Positions 28,301 through 35,706 of a stretch of 64,000 nucleotides of DNA are shown one piece after another (position 1 is the stretch's first letter; each line of letters begins with the position of its first letter). Under the pieces are notes generated by a model. That model was given only the letters and a program-made list of their open reading frames with translations. It did not search any database and was not told the DNA's origin. Made by a program: the position numbers and the translations under genes. Source of the DNA: Viridibacillus sp050278625 (lineage in GTDB: Bacteria; Bacillota; Bacilli; Bacillales_A; Planococcaceae); NCBI RefSeq assembly GCF_050278625.1, contig NZ_JBNNTI010000001.1, positions 186,001-250,000 of the forward strand, read 5' to 3'.

Positions 28301-31088
28301 ATGTCAACTCTGGTAAGCTGCTAGTGTCTATCTTACCATTTAGATTTAATGGAAATTGATCTACTTGCAGAAACTGACTTGGCACCATATACTCTGGCAG
28401 TTTTTTACGTATATAAACTTTCACAGCTGCGATATCAATAGCTTCTGAATCGATTAGATATGCCCATAGGACATTGTCACCACGATTGTTTTTAACAAGA
28501 CGGATAAACACATCTTCAATAGCCGAAAAAGTTTTCAATACTTCCTCTATTTCAGATATCTCAATACGGTAACCACGAATTTTTACCTGATTATCGATAC
28601 GTCCACTATATACTATCTCTCCTTCTGCCGTATAATAGCCCATATCTCCACTGCGATATAGTTTTCCTTCTCCGAAGGGATTATCAATGAATTTTTCCTC
28701 GGTTAGTTTTTTGTTTTTAAAGTATCCGGTCGCAACGCCAAGTCCACCAATACAAATTTCACCTGTAACACCAATTCCCGCAAGTATGTCTTCTATTAAA
28801 ATATAGACCTGTACATTTGGAATAGGTTTCCCAATAGGGAAAGAGGCTTTCTCCGTTTCATCTGCACGAACTGCATGATAGGTGGCACACACAGTGCCTT
28901 CCGTCGGACCATATGTGTTGTAAACTCTTTTCCCTTGCTGCAATAATGATGTTACATACTCCGGTTTCAGCACATCGCCTCCACTGATAATAATCTCGAC
29001 ATGTTCCAAAGCATTTTGCTGCGCTAATTCTTTCACCATTAAAGGCGTGCAGCTAATCATCGTAATTTCGGCATCAATAATGCTTTTAGTCAGCGCCTCA
29101 AAACTCATTGCCTCTTCACGTAGAAAGAGTACAACCGTTCCACCTGCCAAAAGTGTCGGGAAAACCTCTTCCACAAAAATATCAAATGCATAAGTTGCCT
29201 GTTGTAAGACTTTCGTCGTTGGATTCAAGCCAAAATAACTTTTACAAACCTGTGCATAATGGCTTAGATTTCCATGACTCACCACAACACCTTTGGGCGT
29301 GCCTGTAGTTCCTGAAGTAAAGAGGATATATGCTGGATCTCCCTCTTTTACTTTTGTCATCTGAAAAGTTTCATCTGAAAAGTTAACGTCTGATTTGTTT
29401 GATATGTCTACTCTTTCAATATCTCTTTCTATAGAAAAGACTGTCTCATCGCATAAGACAATCTTTGCGTCAATCTCATTCAGAATGAACGCCTTTCGAT
29501 CATCTGGTATCGTAATATCTAACGGTACGTAAGCCGCGCCTGCTTTCAAAGTCGCTAAAATAGCGATAATCTGCTTATACCCGCTTTTCACATGAAGTGC
29601 CACATATGTACTGGCGGCGCCCAACTCATTCAACTGCTCTGCAACAGCTGTGCTTGCCAAATCTAATTCCTGATATGTAATTCTATGTTGTTCATATTCC
29701 AGTGCAACGGCATCAGGATTCTCTTTTACACGTTCCTTAAAAAGTTCCACGACAGAAAAAAAGGCTGTTTTTTCCATTGGATGATTGAACTCGGTTAAAA
29801 TCTTCTGCTTTTGCTTTTCATCACATAAAGGCAACTCTTTCAGTTTTTGTTCTGAATCATTGATTCCTGATAAAAGCAGTTCCACGATTTGATCATGCAT
29901 AGTGAGAATACTTTCTTCTGTGAATTTATCCACATGATAATCATATTCAAATTTTAAAGTGCCACTGCCTATCCAGTCATTAATATTGATAGATAAACTT
30001 TCTGGTTGAACCCCACAATGATACCATTTAATTTTTCCGGCTTCATCTTCATTATCTACCGCGACATTTTGATAACTTAAATACACATCATATAAAGCAC
30101 CTTTAAATTGATTCTTTTGTGCACGTAATTCCTCTAACACTTTTGTAAAATCGACTTTCATACGCCTAATTGATCCAAAAAGCATTTTTTGTGTATTTTC
30201 TAAAACCGATGCAAATGTGTCCTCCTGTGGTACAGGGATATTTAATCCTACTGTATTTACAAACATCCCCATAGTCTTTTCTTCTGCTTTTCTACGATTT
30301 AATAAAGCAGTTCCAATACAAAACTTTTCTTGGTCTTTAATTCTTCCAAGATATACTGCTAAAGCTCCTAAATATATGCAAAAAACAGAATATCCTGTTC
30401 GTTTAGAAAAAGCATTGATTTTTTTCATTTGTTCTTCGGTTGTATCAATAGCAAAACGTTTTGACACAAAAGAAGTGCTTTCCTTATCGATAAGAAAAGT
30501 TCCCTCTGAAAAGTCCGTAAAAGTATTTTTCCAATACTCTATATCCTTGCGTGCTCGTTCAGAATCGTAGTATTCATACTCTTTTTCTATATGCTCTCTA
30601 AACTGATTTTCCGGATTCGACACTGTTTTCTCATGGTTTCGATTCAAGACCAGCGCCACAAAGCGTTTCCAAATGTTACCTACAGTCCAACCATCTCCTG
30701 CGGCATGATGTATCTGAACAATAATTCCATAAGTATTTGCACCTGCTCGTATCGGCAATATCTGTACTAACTGTTCATTCGGAATTTTATTATAGGCCAA
30801 TTCCTGTGCATATTCTTCCATATCTTGTGAAGAATCAAACACTAATACTTCCGTCGAAAGCTTGATCTCCTCTACTGGCAAAATCACCTGATATACTTCT
30901 CCATCATTTTCCACTAGACGCAATCTAAGGCTGTCATTTTCTACATATAGTTGTTTAATAGCTTCAAATAATTGTTGGTCACTGACATCCCCCTCATTAA
31001 AACTACTAGTTGTCAAATTAGCAGCGCTTCCTCCAGTATATTTCTCCATCTGCAATACTTGTTCTTGTTGTTTTGTTAATCGATTCAT
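19395..31088 (-). CDS. Three-module non-ribosomal peptide synthetase, C-A-T-C-A-T-C-A-T-E-C*
   Basis: One 3897-residue assembly line. Domains (approximate residues): C1 1-430 (HHAAGDG 127-133), A1 445-930 (TSGTTGTPKG 591-600), carrier 1 with Ser972 (GGHS); C2 1028-1465 (HHIISDG 1153-1159), A2 1470-1935, carrier 2 Ser1980; C3 2034-2470 (HHIISDG 2159-2165), A3 2475-2945, carrier 3 Ser2992 in the GGDS form seen before epimerases. Then comes an epimerase 3040-3480 (HHMIIDG 3174-3180, EGHGRQ, FNYLGDF) and a last condensation-like domain about 3505-3890 with a degenerate HHAVWDL motif. There is no integral thioesterase. C1 heads the line with no upstream module, so it may accept an acyl starter. 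The third residue would be D-configured. Product unknown. Confidence 0.95.
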   Translation of the reverse strand: MNRLTKQQEQVLQMEKYTGGSAANLTTSSFNEGDVSDQQLFEAIKQLYVENDSLRLRLVENDGEVYQVILPVEEIKLSTEVLVFDSSQDMEEYAQELAYNKIPNEQLVQILPIRAGANTYGIIVQIHHAAGDGWTVGNIWKRFVALVLNRNHEKTVSNPENQFREHIEKEYEYYDSERARKDIEYWKNTFTDFSEGTFLIDKESTSFVSKRFAIDTTEEQMKKINAFSKRTGYSVFCIYLGALAVYLGRIKDQEKFCIGTALLNRRKAEEKTMGMFVNTVGLNIPVPQEDTFASVLENTQKMLFGSIRRMKVDFTKVLEELRAQKNQFKGALYDVYLSYQNVAVDNEDEAGKIKWYHCGVQPESLSININDWIGSGTLKFEYDYHVDKFTEESILTMHDQIVELLLSGINDSEQKLKELPLCDEKQKQKILTEFNHPMEKTAFFSVVELFKERVKENPDAVALEYEQHRITYQELDLASTAVAEQLNELGAASTYVALHVKSGYKQIIAILATLKAGAAYVPLDITIPDDRKAFILNEIDAKIVLCDETVFSIERDIERVDISNKSDVNFSDETFQMTKVKEGDPAYILFTSGTTGTPKGVVVSHGNLSHYAQVCKSYFGLNPTTKVLQQATYAFDIFVEEVFPTLLAGGTVVLFLREEAMSFEALTKSIIDAEITMISCTPLMVKELAQQNALEHVEIIISGGDVLKPEYVTSLLQQGKRVYNTYGPTEGTVCATYHAVRADETEKASFPIGKPIPNVQVYILIEDILAGIGVTGEICIGGLGVATGYFKNKKLTEEKFIDNPFGEGKLYRSGDMGYYTAEGEIVYSGRIDNQVKIRGYRIEISEIEEVLKTFSAIEDVFIRLVKNNRGDNVLWAYLIDSEAIDIAAVKVYIRKKLPEYMVPSQFLQVDQFPLNLNGKIDTSSLPELTFESLEYEAPTTETEQILAGLIEEALEVERVGRNDDFFNLGGHSLKAMQLATRINQAFGVELSLRQLFKAPVIRELATVIDQSEVHNDSGINKIEKTGNYLASPAQRRLFLVQQIQDSSSKVYNMPAGLAFEGKIDVARLQKAFVALGMRHDVLRTTFHTEEVEVMQRVADYCDLKVEVIPASKDDLQIELEKFIRPFDLENGPLIRLGIQQRTENTYYFFFDMHHIISDGLSLSILFQELEQLYQEILVEELPIQYADYSAWMNQQDDDVTKEYWMKYLEGFEERLAFPLDFPRPKIQEYKGKKEKYVFTEEFNKSIYRVSKELETTPYVVFASAFFILLHKYTMQKDITMGTGYAGRSQKGTEKLIGLFVNTVVLRADVDKEQKYSDFLQELKTMTTTMFDYQHYPFEQLLGDLGVNSDSSRHPMFDVMYTYQNEDDLSFSLDGAKLLEEAYDETIAKFDLQFEVIESNERFSLEILYNTGLFLPETIVYLFEQCTTLLTAISENVNQSIAKLNTVSEKERSQILDEFNQWQASTELPSSLKELFKSEVDKSPDKIALVTNGEYFTYGQLLEKTKRLAATLQEYDVQKGDKVAIVADKSLETILSILATVYLEAVYVPVDPAAPMERQRLILNDVGAHVKIEKGEVFATSVKKEQPILHEDPIAYIMYTSGTTGRPRGVVIRQSSIVHLVEKPTFTTIDEDTVILQTGSMAFDAATFEIWGAFLHGAKLVLVTKEEMMDIHILDSIIQRESVNFMFITTAFFNFLIDQQIGLFAPIKQLYVGGEKASPLHMKRLLEENRNIQLSNIYGPTENTTYSTAIPITLDSFRISIGYPLGDTAAYIMQGKELVGVGMVGEICLAGDGIAEGYYKMPELTKEKFVPNPFGGGLMYHSGDLGRFLPDGSIEYIGRLDDQVKIRGYRIELLEIQIAATRLTGVKEAFVQVVENENDEKSIVAYIISDVPYTLDSFNLDLAEYLPSYMLPHHMHQLEQLPLNQNGKVDTKALPSIVAEERDVVPPETEMEEILIDIYEEVLQVKPIGRYDDFFALGGHSLKAMQVANRVKEQLNIHIGLRDLFAHLQVASLAAYLESQVSKELPSIEKVSLQSFYPLSSAQKRLYLIQTMQSSATIAYNMPLYLAYEGEIDLARLEAAFAKLVKKHEILRTNFVIVDGLPMQKVQEPQKMKFNVRQGQKSIKEALEDFVKPFDLEKDSLVRLELYENQDGKYLLFDMHHIISDGFSVTVLIDEISRLYNGEEVVTPILQYKDYSEWIENYNFKETKAFWEKEILDMPEIFDLPHDNPRGMEQQYEGSSIKRVLGAECSQLIDTFSAKHHLTPYMVFATAFMILLAKKSGQSNIRIGVPVAGRIHKETESMLGLFVNTILLQNEFKNEDTILSLLDTIKQKTLLADVHQAYPFDRLIEELQIETDSSRNPLFDVMFSFQNNAPMEFAIEGITVGEAKTIESVTKFDLNLDVLREGDAYVLDFMYRTDLFHEDTIETLSKHMEVILNRLIADTSLTVGDMTPITEEEKEQILHEFNQSDHTIDFHQFTIAERFRQIAKKFGRKEAVNDKEGSITYQELEQRVAGLAQRLRDQGAQKGDLVAVFAEQNIATIVSILAILELEMAYLLIDVDLPEERKQYLFEDGDVQFYLKENESTYVIEIENISCGKRKVKHIDGLAYIMYTSGTTGLPKGVQITQKNILSFIFGGRFVPFDEHIRMLHTSAMSFDATTFEIFATMLFGGTLTLVPTADIVDAKSLANLIEERQSNCIFLTTALFNFLIDDTPTIFSSLAYLLVGGEKASIKHMRKAKEMAPNTAIYNMYGPTETTTFATAYELPETFDTLPIGSSIMGKDIYVLDGMQLCGIGIPGEICIGGLGVSEGYLNEPELTQEKFILNPFGEGMLYRSGDLGYFKKDGNVIYMDRVDEQVKIRGFRIELNEIEAVLKTIEHIKSAVVVVHQLNTGDKLLWGYVVADKHLDLEAVKQELRSKVPNYMMPTQMMQLDTIPLNKNGKTDRRALPEIQKVKKIQGAAQTDNETILMEVLKNIVGQTSLSRTDDFFEIGGDSIKAMRLIPAIRDRGYGLSIEDIIKYRQLDLIAKQMKGSQSRIWSQEDYTGEIPLSALQKEWVDWKFPNNDFFNQGLMLHADEVLDEHAIKQTLEVLITVHDNLRLRFAVGNQSAVISNCDDIASFYVFETIDISEVDATEKADFIAQKNEDIQRKIRLGTGPLVVGVLYRNQGKSELFLGIHHMIIDGVSWRILLEEFVHIYPAAKQGIAYELPKKTAGYAEWVAHQEEYVQTEKADLERDYWKQVADRTTLTWSEEVLSETTWLMESQDITLSPELTGQLLKDVHRLYNTEMNDVLVSGVVAGFANTFHKENVVVELEGHGRQTIDKSLDLDKSVGWFTSMYPVLITRHHQIEHFIRGVKSKLRNVPNSGAMYLPLRHSKNAIPAIEGDVLFNYLGDFDSESFGSFVQSEYDTGIQNDPHNIMLKPFMVNASVRNGMLHFNIIYNCALIDKSQVDIFSSELLSYFEALTEHVKNHNKLDNLEWVQRKTFKDVDFVQVIQSYDKAIQTEEVVQTETATFAQNIFLKQTKYKGLPICACVVQIEESVSKVKILETLNRLIATQPALRQVVDKSGNNIVTYSKEFEWPIPYFVLGTKENGTLLESKMQNISQYSQLFEAPGLMVKHVVFMNEDGTHTIYIYAHHAVWDLSSLNAWQSEFEKLLKEDTYAVVLTEEKAATEVENDYYPLSKAQEKFLEIAKGYIKKLRTRKFLHPLSSSVNDFRTYDLAEVDQKVSEKPLTTALELMKATVYTNLKYENAKIPFFILSHGRSADNQNQIGLFIQLQAFIYEGKAEAQDHLTEKIQAIWTGENTEEHNFEVLAQRAGMNDKTMIKMLKKLPIINVSTLLDAKFTDAFEEQTENTEAFGETIGSIQLQLRKEVVKVVATTYKNTETQVAEEIEKVLLKNQ

Positions 31089-31122
31089 AACTTTACTCCT
31101 TCAATTTACCTGGTCCTATTAA

Positions 31123-31812
31123 TTAAGTTGATATTATCTTTTTAATAATTTTATTCATTTGATCTTCGGCTTGATAAATAAAGAAATGCCCACCCATTAT
31201 TTCTTTAAATGAACATGATCTAATATAATTTTCCCATGCATATATTTCTTCTTTTGTATATTTATCTTCTGACCCGTACATGATGGTTGCAGAAATGGGC
31301 AATTTAGGGGTTGAATCTGCTTGATACTTACTAAGTGCGATTAAATCTGCTTTTATAATTGGGAAATAAAAATTCTGAAACTCTTTATTATCCAATAACT
31401 CATTGCTGGTTCCACCTAATTCCTTAAGATAAGTATATAATTCTTCTTCAGGGATTGAGGTAATCGGCTCTCTTTGCTCCATATGCACCGTTGCACTTGC
31501 GCTTAAAAATAAATGCTTTGGTACTGGCATCCCTTTTTCTATAAGGCGTCGTGTTATTTCATAACATATAATTGAGCCCATACTATATCCTAGCAATACA
31601 TATGGTTCTCCATTAAATATCCCAATTTTACTCATTTCTTCTAAAATATCATCTGCTATTTCTCTTAGGGAATTAAGCAACGGAAGTTGTATACGCCTCC
31701 CGTGTCCCGGATAATCCAAGGCGTATGTTTGCATAGACTCTGCCAACAATGCACTTATATTCTGAAACATCATGCTATTCCCCCCAGCGCAAGGCAACAT
31801 TACTACTTTCAT
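31123..31812 (-). CDS. Type II thioesterase of the NRPS operon
   Basis: An external thioesterase that frees mis-primed or stalled carrier domains. 229 residues from ATG 31810-31812, preceded by an ideal AAGGAGGTGAT site. Alpha/beta hydrolase fold: LPCAGGN near the start, DYPGHGRR, nucleophile LLGYSMGSI (Ser near residue 95), acid in YGSEDKYT and His in MGGHFFIY. It is first in the operon, 34 bases before the NRPS; it could also take part in product release since the synthetase lacks its own TE. Confidence 0.93.
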   Translation of the reverse strand: MKVVMLPCAGGNSMMFQNISALLAESMQTYALDYPGHGRRIQLPLLNSLREIADDILEEMSKIGIFNGEPYVLLGYSMGSIICYEITRRLIEKGMPVPKHLFLSASATVHMEQREPITSIPEEELYTYLKELGGTSNELLDNKEFQNFYFPIIKADLIALSKYQADSTPKLPISATIMYGSEDKYTKEEIYAWENYIRSCSFKEIMGGHFFIYQAEDQMNKIIKKIIST

Positions 31813-32082
31813 AAATATCACCTCCTTTTTACATTTTCCCTTAACTTGGATAGGCTACACTAAAACGGCTATTGATGGCGAATGATATTTTAAAGCAAGC
31901 AGCGCAGATCATGGGACGAAAATAGTTGTGATTCGAAACAGCTTTACAACTATTCGGGATCAGCAATGTGTGACGTCCTGTACATGCCCAAAAGAACGTA
32001 TTACTATCAGTGAGAATTAGGCTATTAAAGCTGAAGAAGTTGCGCTCGCGGTAGACATTGAACGTATTTTAAAGAAAGCCGA

Positions 32083-32265
32083 AACAACTACGGTACACGT
32101 AAAATAAAAATGAAAAAGATTGTGTCTCGTCGTCGAATTGGTCGTATTGTAAAATAGTTGGGTTTAGTATTGAACTACACAGTATCGCAATATAATCCAC
32201 ACAATCAAACATGTAATGAAGCATTCGCCATTGTCGTGAGTTATTTGACTTACGTTCGCATATAA
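32083..32265 (+). pseudogene. IS3-family transposase (OrfB) remnant
   Basis: Reads NNYGTRKIKMKKIVSRRRIGRIVK, a stop at 32155-32157, then LGLVLNYTVSQYNPH. The pattern YGxRKI...SRRRIxRIxKxxGLVxxYT is the N-terminal helix-turn-helix region of IS150-type OrfB proteins. The catalytic DDE part is absent. Confidence 0.7.
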
Positions 32266-32766
32266 AAAAACGGAACTATGGTTGCATTCCTTATAACTTA
32301 ATTTGTCTAATTTAGACTAACGCACCATTATCCGTCATTTCAAGATAGGAAATACGACATCACCCTTTCGGCATTCCGACAGCTTTTATCATTCCTTGTT
32401 GAAAGTACTCTAAAGAGATTGAGGTACTTCTATAATAGAAATAGGTATTATAACCACATGAAGTTCATCTAACACACTTAAATTATGTTAATTACCTTTT
32501 TATCATTTACTTTATCTAGCATATAAAAAACTAGGTATTTTACCCTATATAATTTTATTATACAGCACATATAATTTACGTTAATTACCTTTTTACCATT
32601 TATTTTATAGGATATATGATTCATAATGAATATATACTGAATGTTTTTGTCACAACAAAAGGTTGTTTGTATAATGCAACACAATGAGTCCTGACCATTA
32701 AAATGAAAGAACCAATTACAACGAATCAACATTTACATCTGTCTTTTCAGCAACAGCTTATTCAAT

Positions 32767-32898
32767 ATATCAATGTTGCTTATTTTAAGCTTTGATATAA
32801 TCGATGATTTATAAGATGGTGATGTCGATACAATTTGGTGTTAGGACATGGTATTCAGGTAAAATGGAGTTATTGCGCTTCTGTTTGTTGCAAAATAA
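32767..32898 (+). pseudogene. comQ-like isoprenyl transferase fragment
   Basis: The frame reads SMLLILSFDIIDDL, stop, DGDVDTIW, with further stops. The IIDDL-x-D-x-D pattern resembles the aspartate-rich substrate motif of ComQ, which prenylates the ComX pheromone. Position and orientation upstream of the comX-like, comP-like and comA-like genes fit a comQXPA locus. Only about 40 codons are recognisable, so this is tentative. Confidence 0.4.
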
Positions 32899-33268
32899 GT
32901 AGTATTAAAAAGCTCAAGTCGCTATAAATGGGAGTCAGCTTGTTTTGATTATGTAAATTAAAAACGATATTATGGACTTAAAATACTGGAATGAAAAAAA
33001 TGTTATTGTCTATAAAAAAAATTCGTTATCGATTCTTATTTTATTTTTTCAGCCATCAACCTTTGCAGTACACCCTCATGATTACTACGCAGGTAATACG
33101 CAGTCAATCGATATTCCATTAATACAACAAGCATTAATTGACGGCCGTGTGATTCAACATGCACCTCCGATTAAAAACTTTTTAAGGCTTTAGTATTTGT
33201 AAAGCAGATTAAAATGTACGAAGAAGACCCTTTATATGTAAAAAATATAATGAAGTGAGGTTTGTCAA

Positions 33269-33409
33269 ATGATGAAATCCATTCAATACTTACAAGAAAG
33301 TCCAGCGTCCGTTCAACTTTCAAAGAATAATAAACTTTCTGTAGTTGGTGTAACAGCACTACAACTAAAACCGAGGCTGTCTAAGCATATGATAGTGCTG
33401 TATGCTTAG
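33269..33409 (+). pseudogene. Truncated ComX-like pheromone precursor
   Basis: A 46-codon frame with GTGAGG 8 bases before ATG 33269. Residues 3-34 (KSIQYLQESPASVQLSKNN, then KLSVVGVTALQLK) align with the conserved ComX leader: a hydrophobic start, a Pro near residue 12, and L-x-G-h about 15 later. The C-terminal pheromone segment with its modified Trp is missing. From codon 35 the frame reads into a 19-bp inverted repeat and ends at a TAG in the second arm. It overlaps the first codons of the comP-like frame. Confidence 0.5.
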
Positions 33410-33419
33410 ACAGCCTCGG
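33371..33419. repeat. Perfect 19-bp inverted repeat at the comX-comP junction
   Basis: CCGAGGCTGTCTAAGCATA (33371-33389) and TATGCTTAGACAGCCTCGG (33401-33419) flank an 11-base loop. No T run follows on the plus strand; on the minus strand only four Ts follow. It interrupts the ComX-like frame and contains the first ATG of the kinase gene. Confidence 0.9.
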
Positions 33420-35699
33420 TTGGCGACCGTTTTAATCCCCCTCCGTTCGTTCATCACCTTGTTAACGCTTTATATCACCGTTGGAAGTTATGTACTTTAC
33501 ATCAGCTACAGTTCTCCTATTATTGGGATACAAATCGAAAAACAAGACAATCGATGGATGATTGAGCAATTCGAATATCCTGTTTGGGCACAGATGCATC
33601 AAATAAAAAAAGGTGACGTATTAATTGCAGTCGACGACGTCTCTCTTTTTCAATTGGAGCACATTACACGAGACGGGATTATTCGATCCGCTAAAACATT
33701 AACTGTAATGGACGCTGCAGGAAACATTAACGAAATTGATGTTTTGTATCCTGAATTGCCTTATTCATTTTCACATTTTTTTATTTTACCTGTAATTTAC
33801 TTTTTTCTTATGTTGTCATTAGCAATTTATTTATATAAGCAGCAAAGTAACAATGTCGCTTCACTGAATATCTTAATTTATTTTTTGCTAACGGTATCCC
33901 TTGCATATTGTAGCGTCGGTGTATCCATCCAACTACATCCCGTAGGAAGTATTATCAATAGTACATGCTTATTCTTATGTCTTGGCCTACTCATTAACTT
34001 TTTACAAAAGTATTTTGCGTATTTGCACATACCATGGCGATTTAATAAAAACATTTGGATATTATATGTCATCACTGTGAGCGTTTTCCTAGTGTCTATG
34101 GTTGAAATCTTTAATTCGGCAATTTTCACATTGAATATGATTATTATATTGGTGCTATTTGTTGTGCTGATTTTTTATATTTTAATCATTCTCGCAACTT
34201 CGTATGCTCGCGAGCGAATCATTCAGTTTCAAATACTTTTTTGGTTTATCATTCTACCGTTTTTGCCTTTTATCATTTTTTATGTACTGCCTGAATTATT
34301 ATTCCAACAAGCGATTTTAAGTGCATCGACATGCACTTTATCTTTACTATGTATTCCTTTTACGTTCATCTTTATGCAAATGACGGAACGTTTATTTGAG
34401 GTTAACTATTATATTTCTCGTTTACGTTACTATGTTTTGTTTGCTGGTGGTATGACAATTTGGCTAATGATTGGTATTAACTCGTTTTTATCAGTTTCGA
34501 TTCGCACTATTATTGGTATTGCCCTTTTTATTTTCATTTCTATTTTAGTGCTGTTATATGTTAAAGAGAAAATTGATTATGTGAATCGCAAAGTACTGTT
34601 TTCTACGAACGGCAATAATATTCATTTTCTTTATTCGATCATTGATAAAATCGGAAAAGAAACTAAAATGGAAGCTTTGTTTACCACACTTTGCGAGCAA
34701 CTTATGAAGCAACTAGAAATGAGCACCGTGTATATCGTGCAATATGATGAGGAAACAGAACAGATTTCCCTGGCTAATGTACAGACTGAGGCGAATACTC
34801 ATCACCTCCAAATAACGCCAGAGGATGTACAACAACTACAAGTTGGAGAAATCGAGAAATGTCCAACGTTCTACGTCGCTTGCTTACATCAAAATATAAA
34901 AACGAAATACTTTTTAATTTTAAGTAACAATTCCAAAATCCATTTGAAGAAGGAAGAACTGCTTTGGTTAGAATTGTTACTTCATTACATCGATAATTTC
35001 GTTGAAAATACTCAGCTTGTCGAGGGTTTATTGTTGGAGTTAAAGCAAGCAAAGGAAGGACAAAACTACCCTACTTGGTTGCATAAGCTTCTTTGGTTAC
35101 AGCTTGAAGAAGTAAAAAGTCAGCTTGGTCAAGAGCTCCATGATACGATTTTACAAGAGCAAATCTTTTTAATTCGCGAACTGGACAACTTACTTTATGA
35201 GCGTGATTCCGATCCCATGCAGCAAAAAATATTACAACTTCATCAGCAACTAATTACAGTAAATGTCCAGTTGCGTCAATACTGCGAGCAACTTAAGCCC
35301 CCTCTTCTCCAAATGCTTGGTTTGGAAGCAGCACTGACGAAATTATTTAATCAGATCGAAAATAGAGCTCACTTCACTTTAATGCATTCTATTAAATCGT
35401 TACAGATAGATGACGATGAGATGTCGTTACTCATTTATCGTTTAATTCAAGAAATGCTAAACAATGCACTAACGCACTCCAAGGCAACATATGTGAAAAT
35501 CGAGCTTCGTACTTTAGCACAAGGCTTTCATTTATTTTATATGGATAACGGGGTTGGCTGTCACTCAGAAGAATTGTATTTATCTGGGACGATGGGGTTG
35601 ATTGGCATGAAGGAACGTGTTGCCGCATACAAAGGGACGATGGTAATTGAATCATACCCTGATGAAGGTATGCAGATTGATATTACGGTAGGAGGCTAA
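33402..35699 (+). CDS. comP: ComP-like sensor histidine kinase
   Basis: 765 residues, close to ComP (769). After TM1 (about 15-34) an extracytoplasmic PDZ-like segment (IEKQDNRWMIEQFEYPVWAQMHQIKKGDVLIAV) precedes a block of about seven helices (130-390). Next come a GAF-like region, a HisKA_3 dimerisation helix with phospho-acceptor H580 (GQELHDTILQ) and an ATPase domain (EMLNNALTHSKA, DNGVG, GLIGMKERV). The first ATG lies inside the 19-bp hairpin without a ribosome site, so the true start may be a few codons later. Seven bases separate it from comA. Gene symbol by architecture and locus layout. Confidence 0.8.
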   Translation: MLRQPRLATVLIPLRSFITLLTLYITVGSYVLYISYSSPIIGIQIEKQDNRWMIEQFEYPVWAQMHQIKKGDVLIAVDDVSLFQLEHITRDGIIRSAKTLTVMDAAGNINEIDVLYPELPYSFSHFFILPVIYFFLMLSLAIYLYKQQSNNVASLNILIYFLLTVSLAYCSVGVSIQLHPVGSIINSTCLFLCLGLLINFLQKYFAYLHIPWRFNKNIWILYVITVSVFLVSMVEIFNSAIFTLNMIIILVLFVVLIFYILIILATSYARERIIQFQILFWFIILPFLPFIIFYVLPELLFQQAILSASTCTLSLLCIPFTFIFMQMTERLFEVNYYISRLRYYVLFAGGMTIWLMIGINSFLSVSIRTIIGIALFIFISILVLLYVKEKIDYVNRKVLFSTNGNNIHFLYSIIDKIGKETKMEALFTTLCEQLMKQLEMSTVYIVQYDEETEQISLANVQTEANTHHLQITPEDVQQLQVGEIEKCPTFYVACLHQNIKTKYFLILSNNSKIHLKKEELLWLELLLHYIDNFVENTQLVEGLLLELKQAKEGQNYPTWLHKLLWLQLEEVKSQLGQELHDTILQEQIFLIRELDNLLYERDSDPMQQKILQLHQQLITVNVQLRQYCEQLKPPLLQMLGLEAALTKLFNQIENRAHFTLMHSIKSLQIDDDEMSLLIYRLIQEMLNNALTHSKATYVKIELRTLAQGFHLFYMDNGVGCHSEELYLSGTMGLIGMKERVAAYKGTMVIESYPDEGMQIDITVGG

Positions 35700-35706
35700 A
35701 CCATCC

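Larger units (their letters stand above)
31830..33268. other. Decayed intergenic region upstream of the NRPS operon
   Basis: About 1.4 kb without an intact gene. It contains an IS3-type transposase fragment (32083-32265), a comQ-like fragment (32767-32898) and an unrecognised frame ending at 33193 (residues such as HPHDYYAGNTQSIDIPLIQQ). Open frames are interrupted throughout and lack ribosome sites. The NRPS promoter must lie in the left part, but I see no convincing -35/-10 or ComA-type box. Confidence 0.7.

Noticed and set aside
19395..31088. Open frames on the plus strand opposite the NRPS gene
   Set aside because: They lack ribosome sites, lie fully within a gene with complete domain motifs, and show no recognisable protein pattern.
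31813..32000. ComA-binding box in the NRPS promoter
   Set aside because: No TTGCGG-N4-CCGCAA-like sequence was found in the upstream region.
32478..32732. 84-codon minus-strand frame in the decayed region
   Set aside because: Low-complexity AT-rich translation without start signal or similarity.
33030..33193. Frame with HPHDYYAGNTQSIDIPLIQQ ending at 33193
   Set aside because: It looks protein-like but I recognise no family and find no start, so it is only mentioned as unidentified debris.
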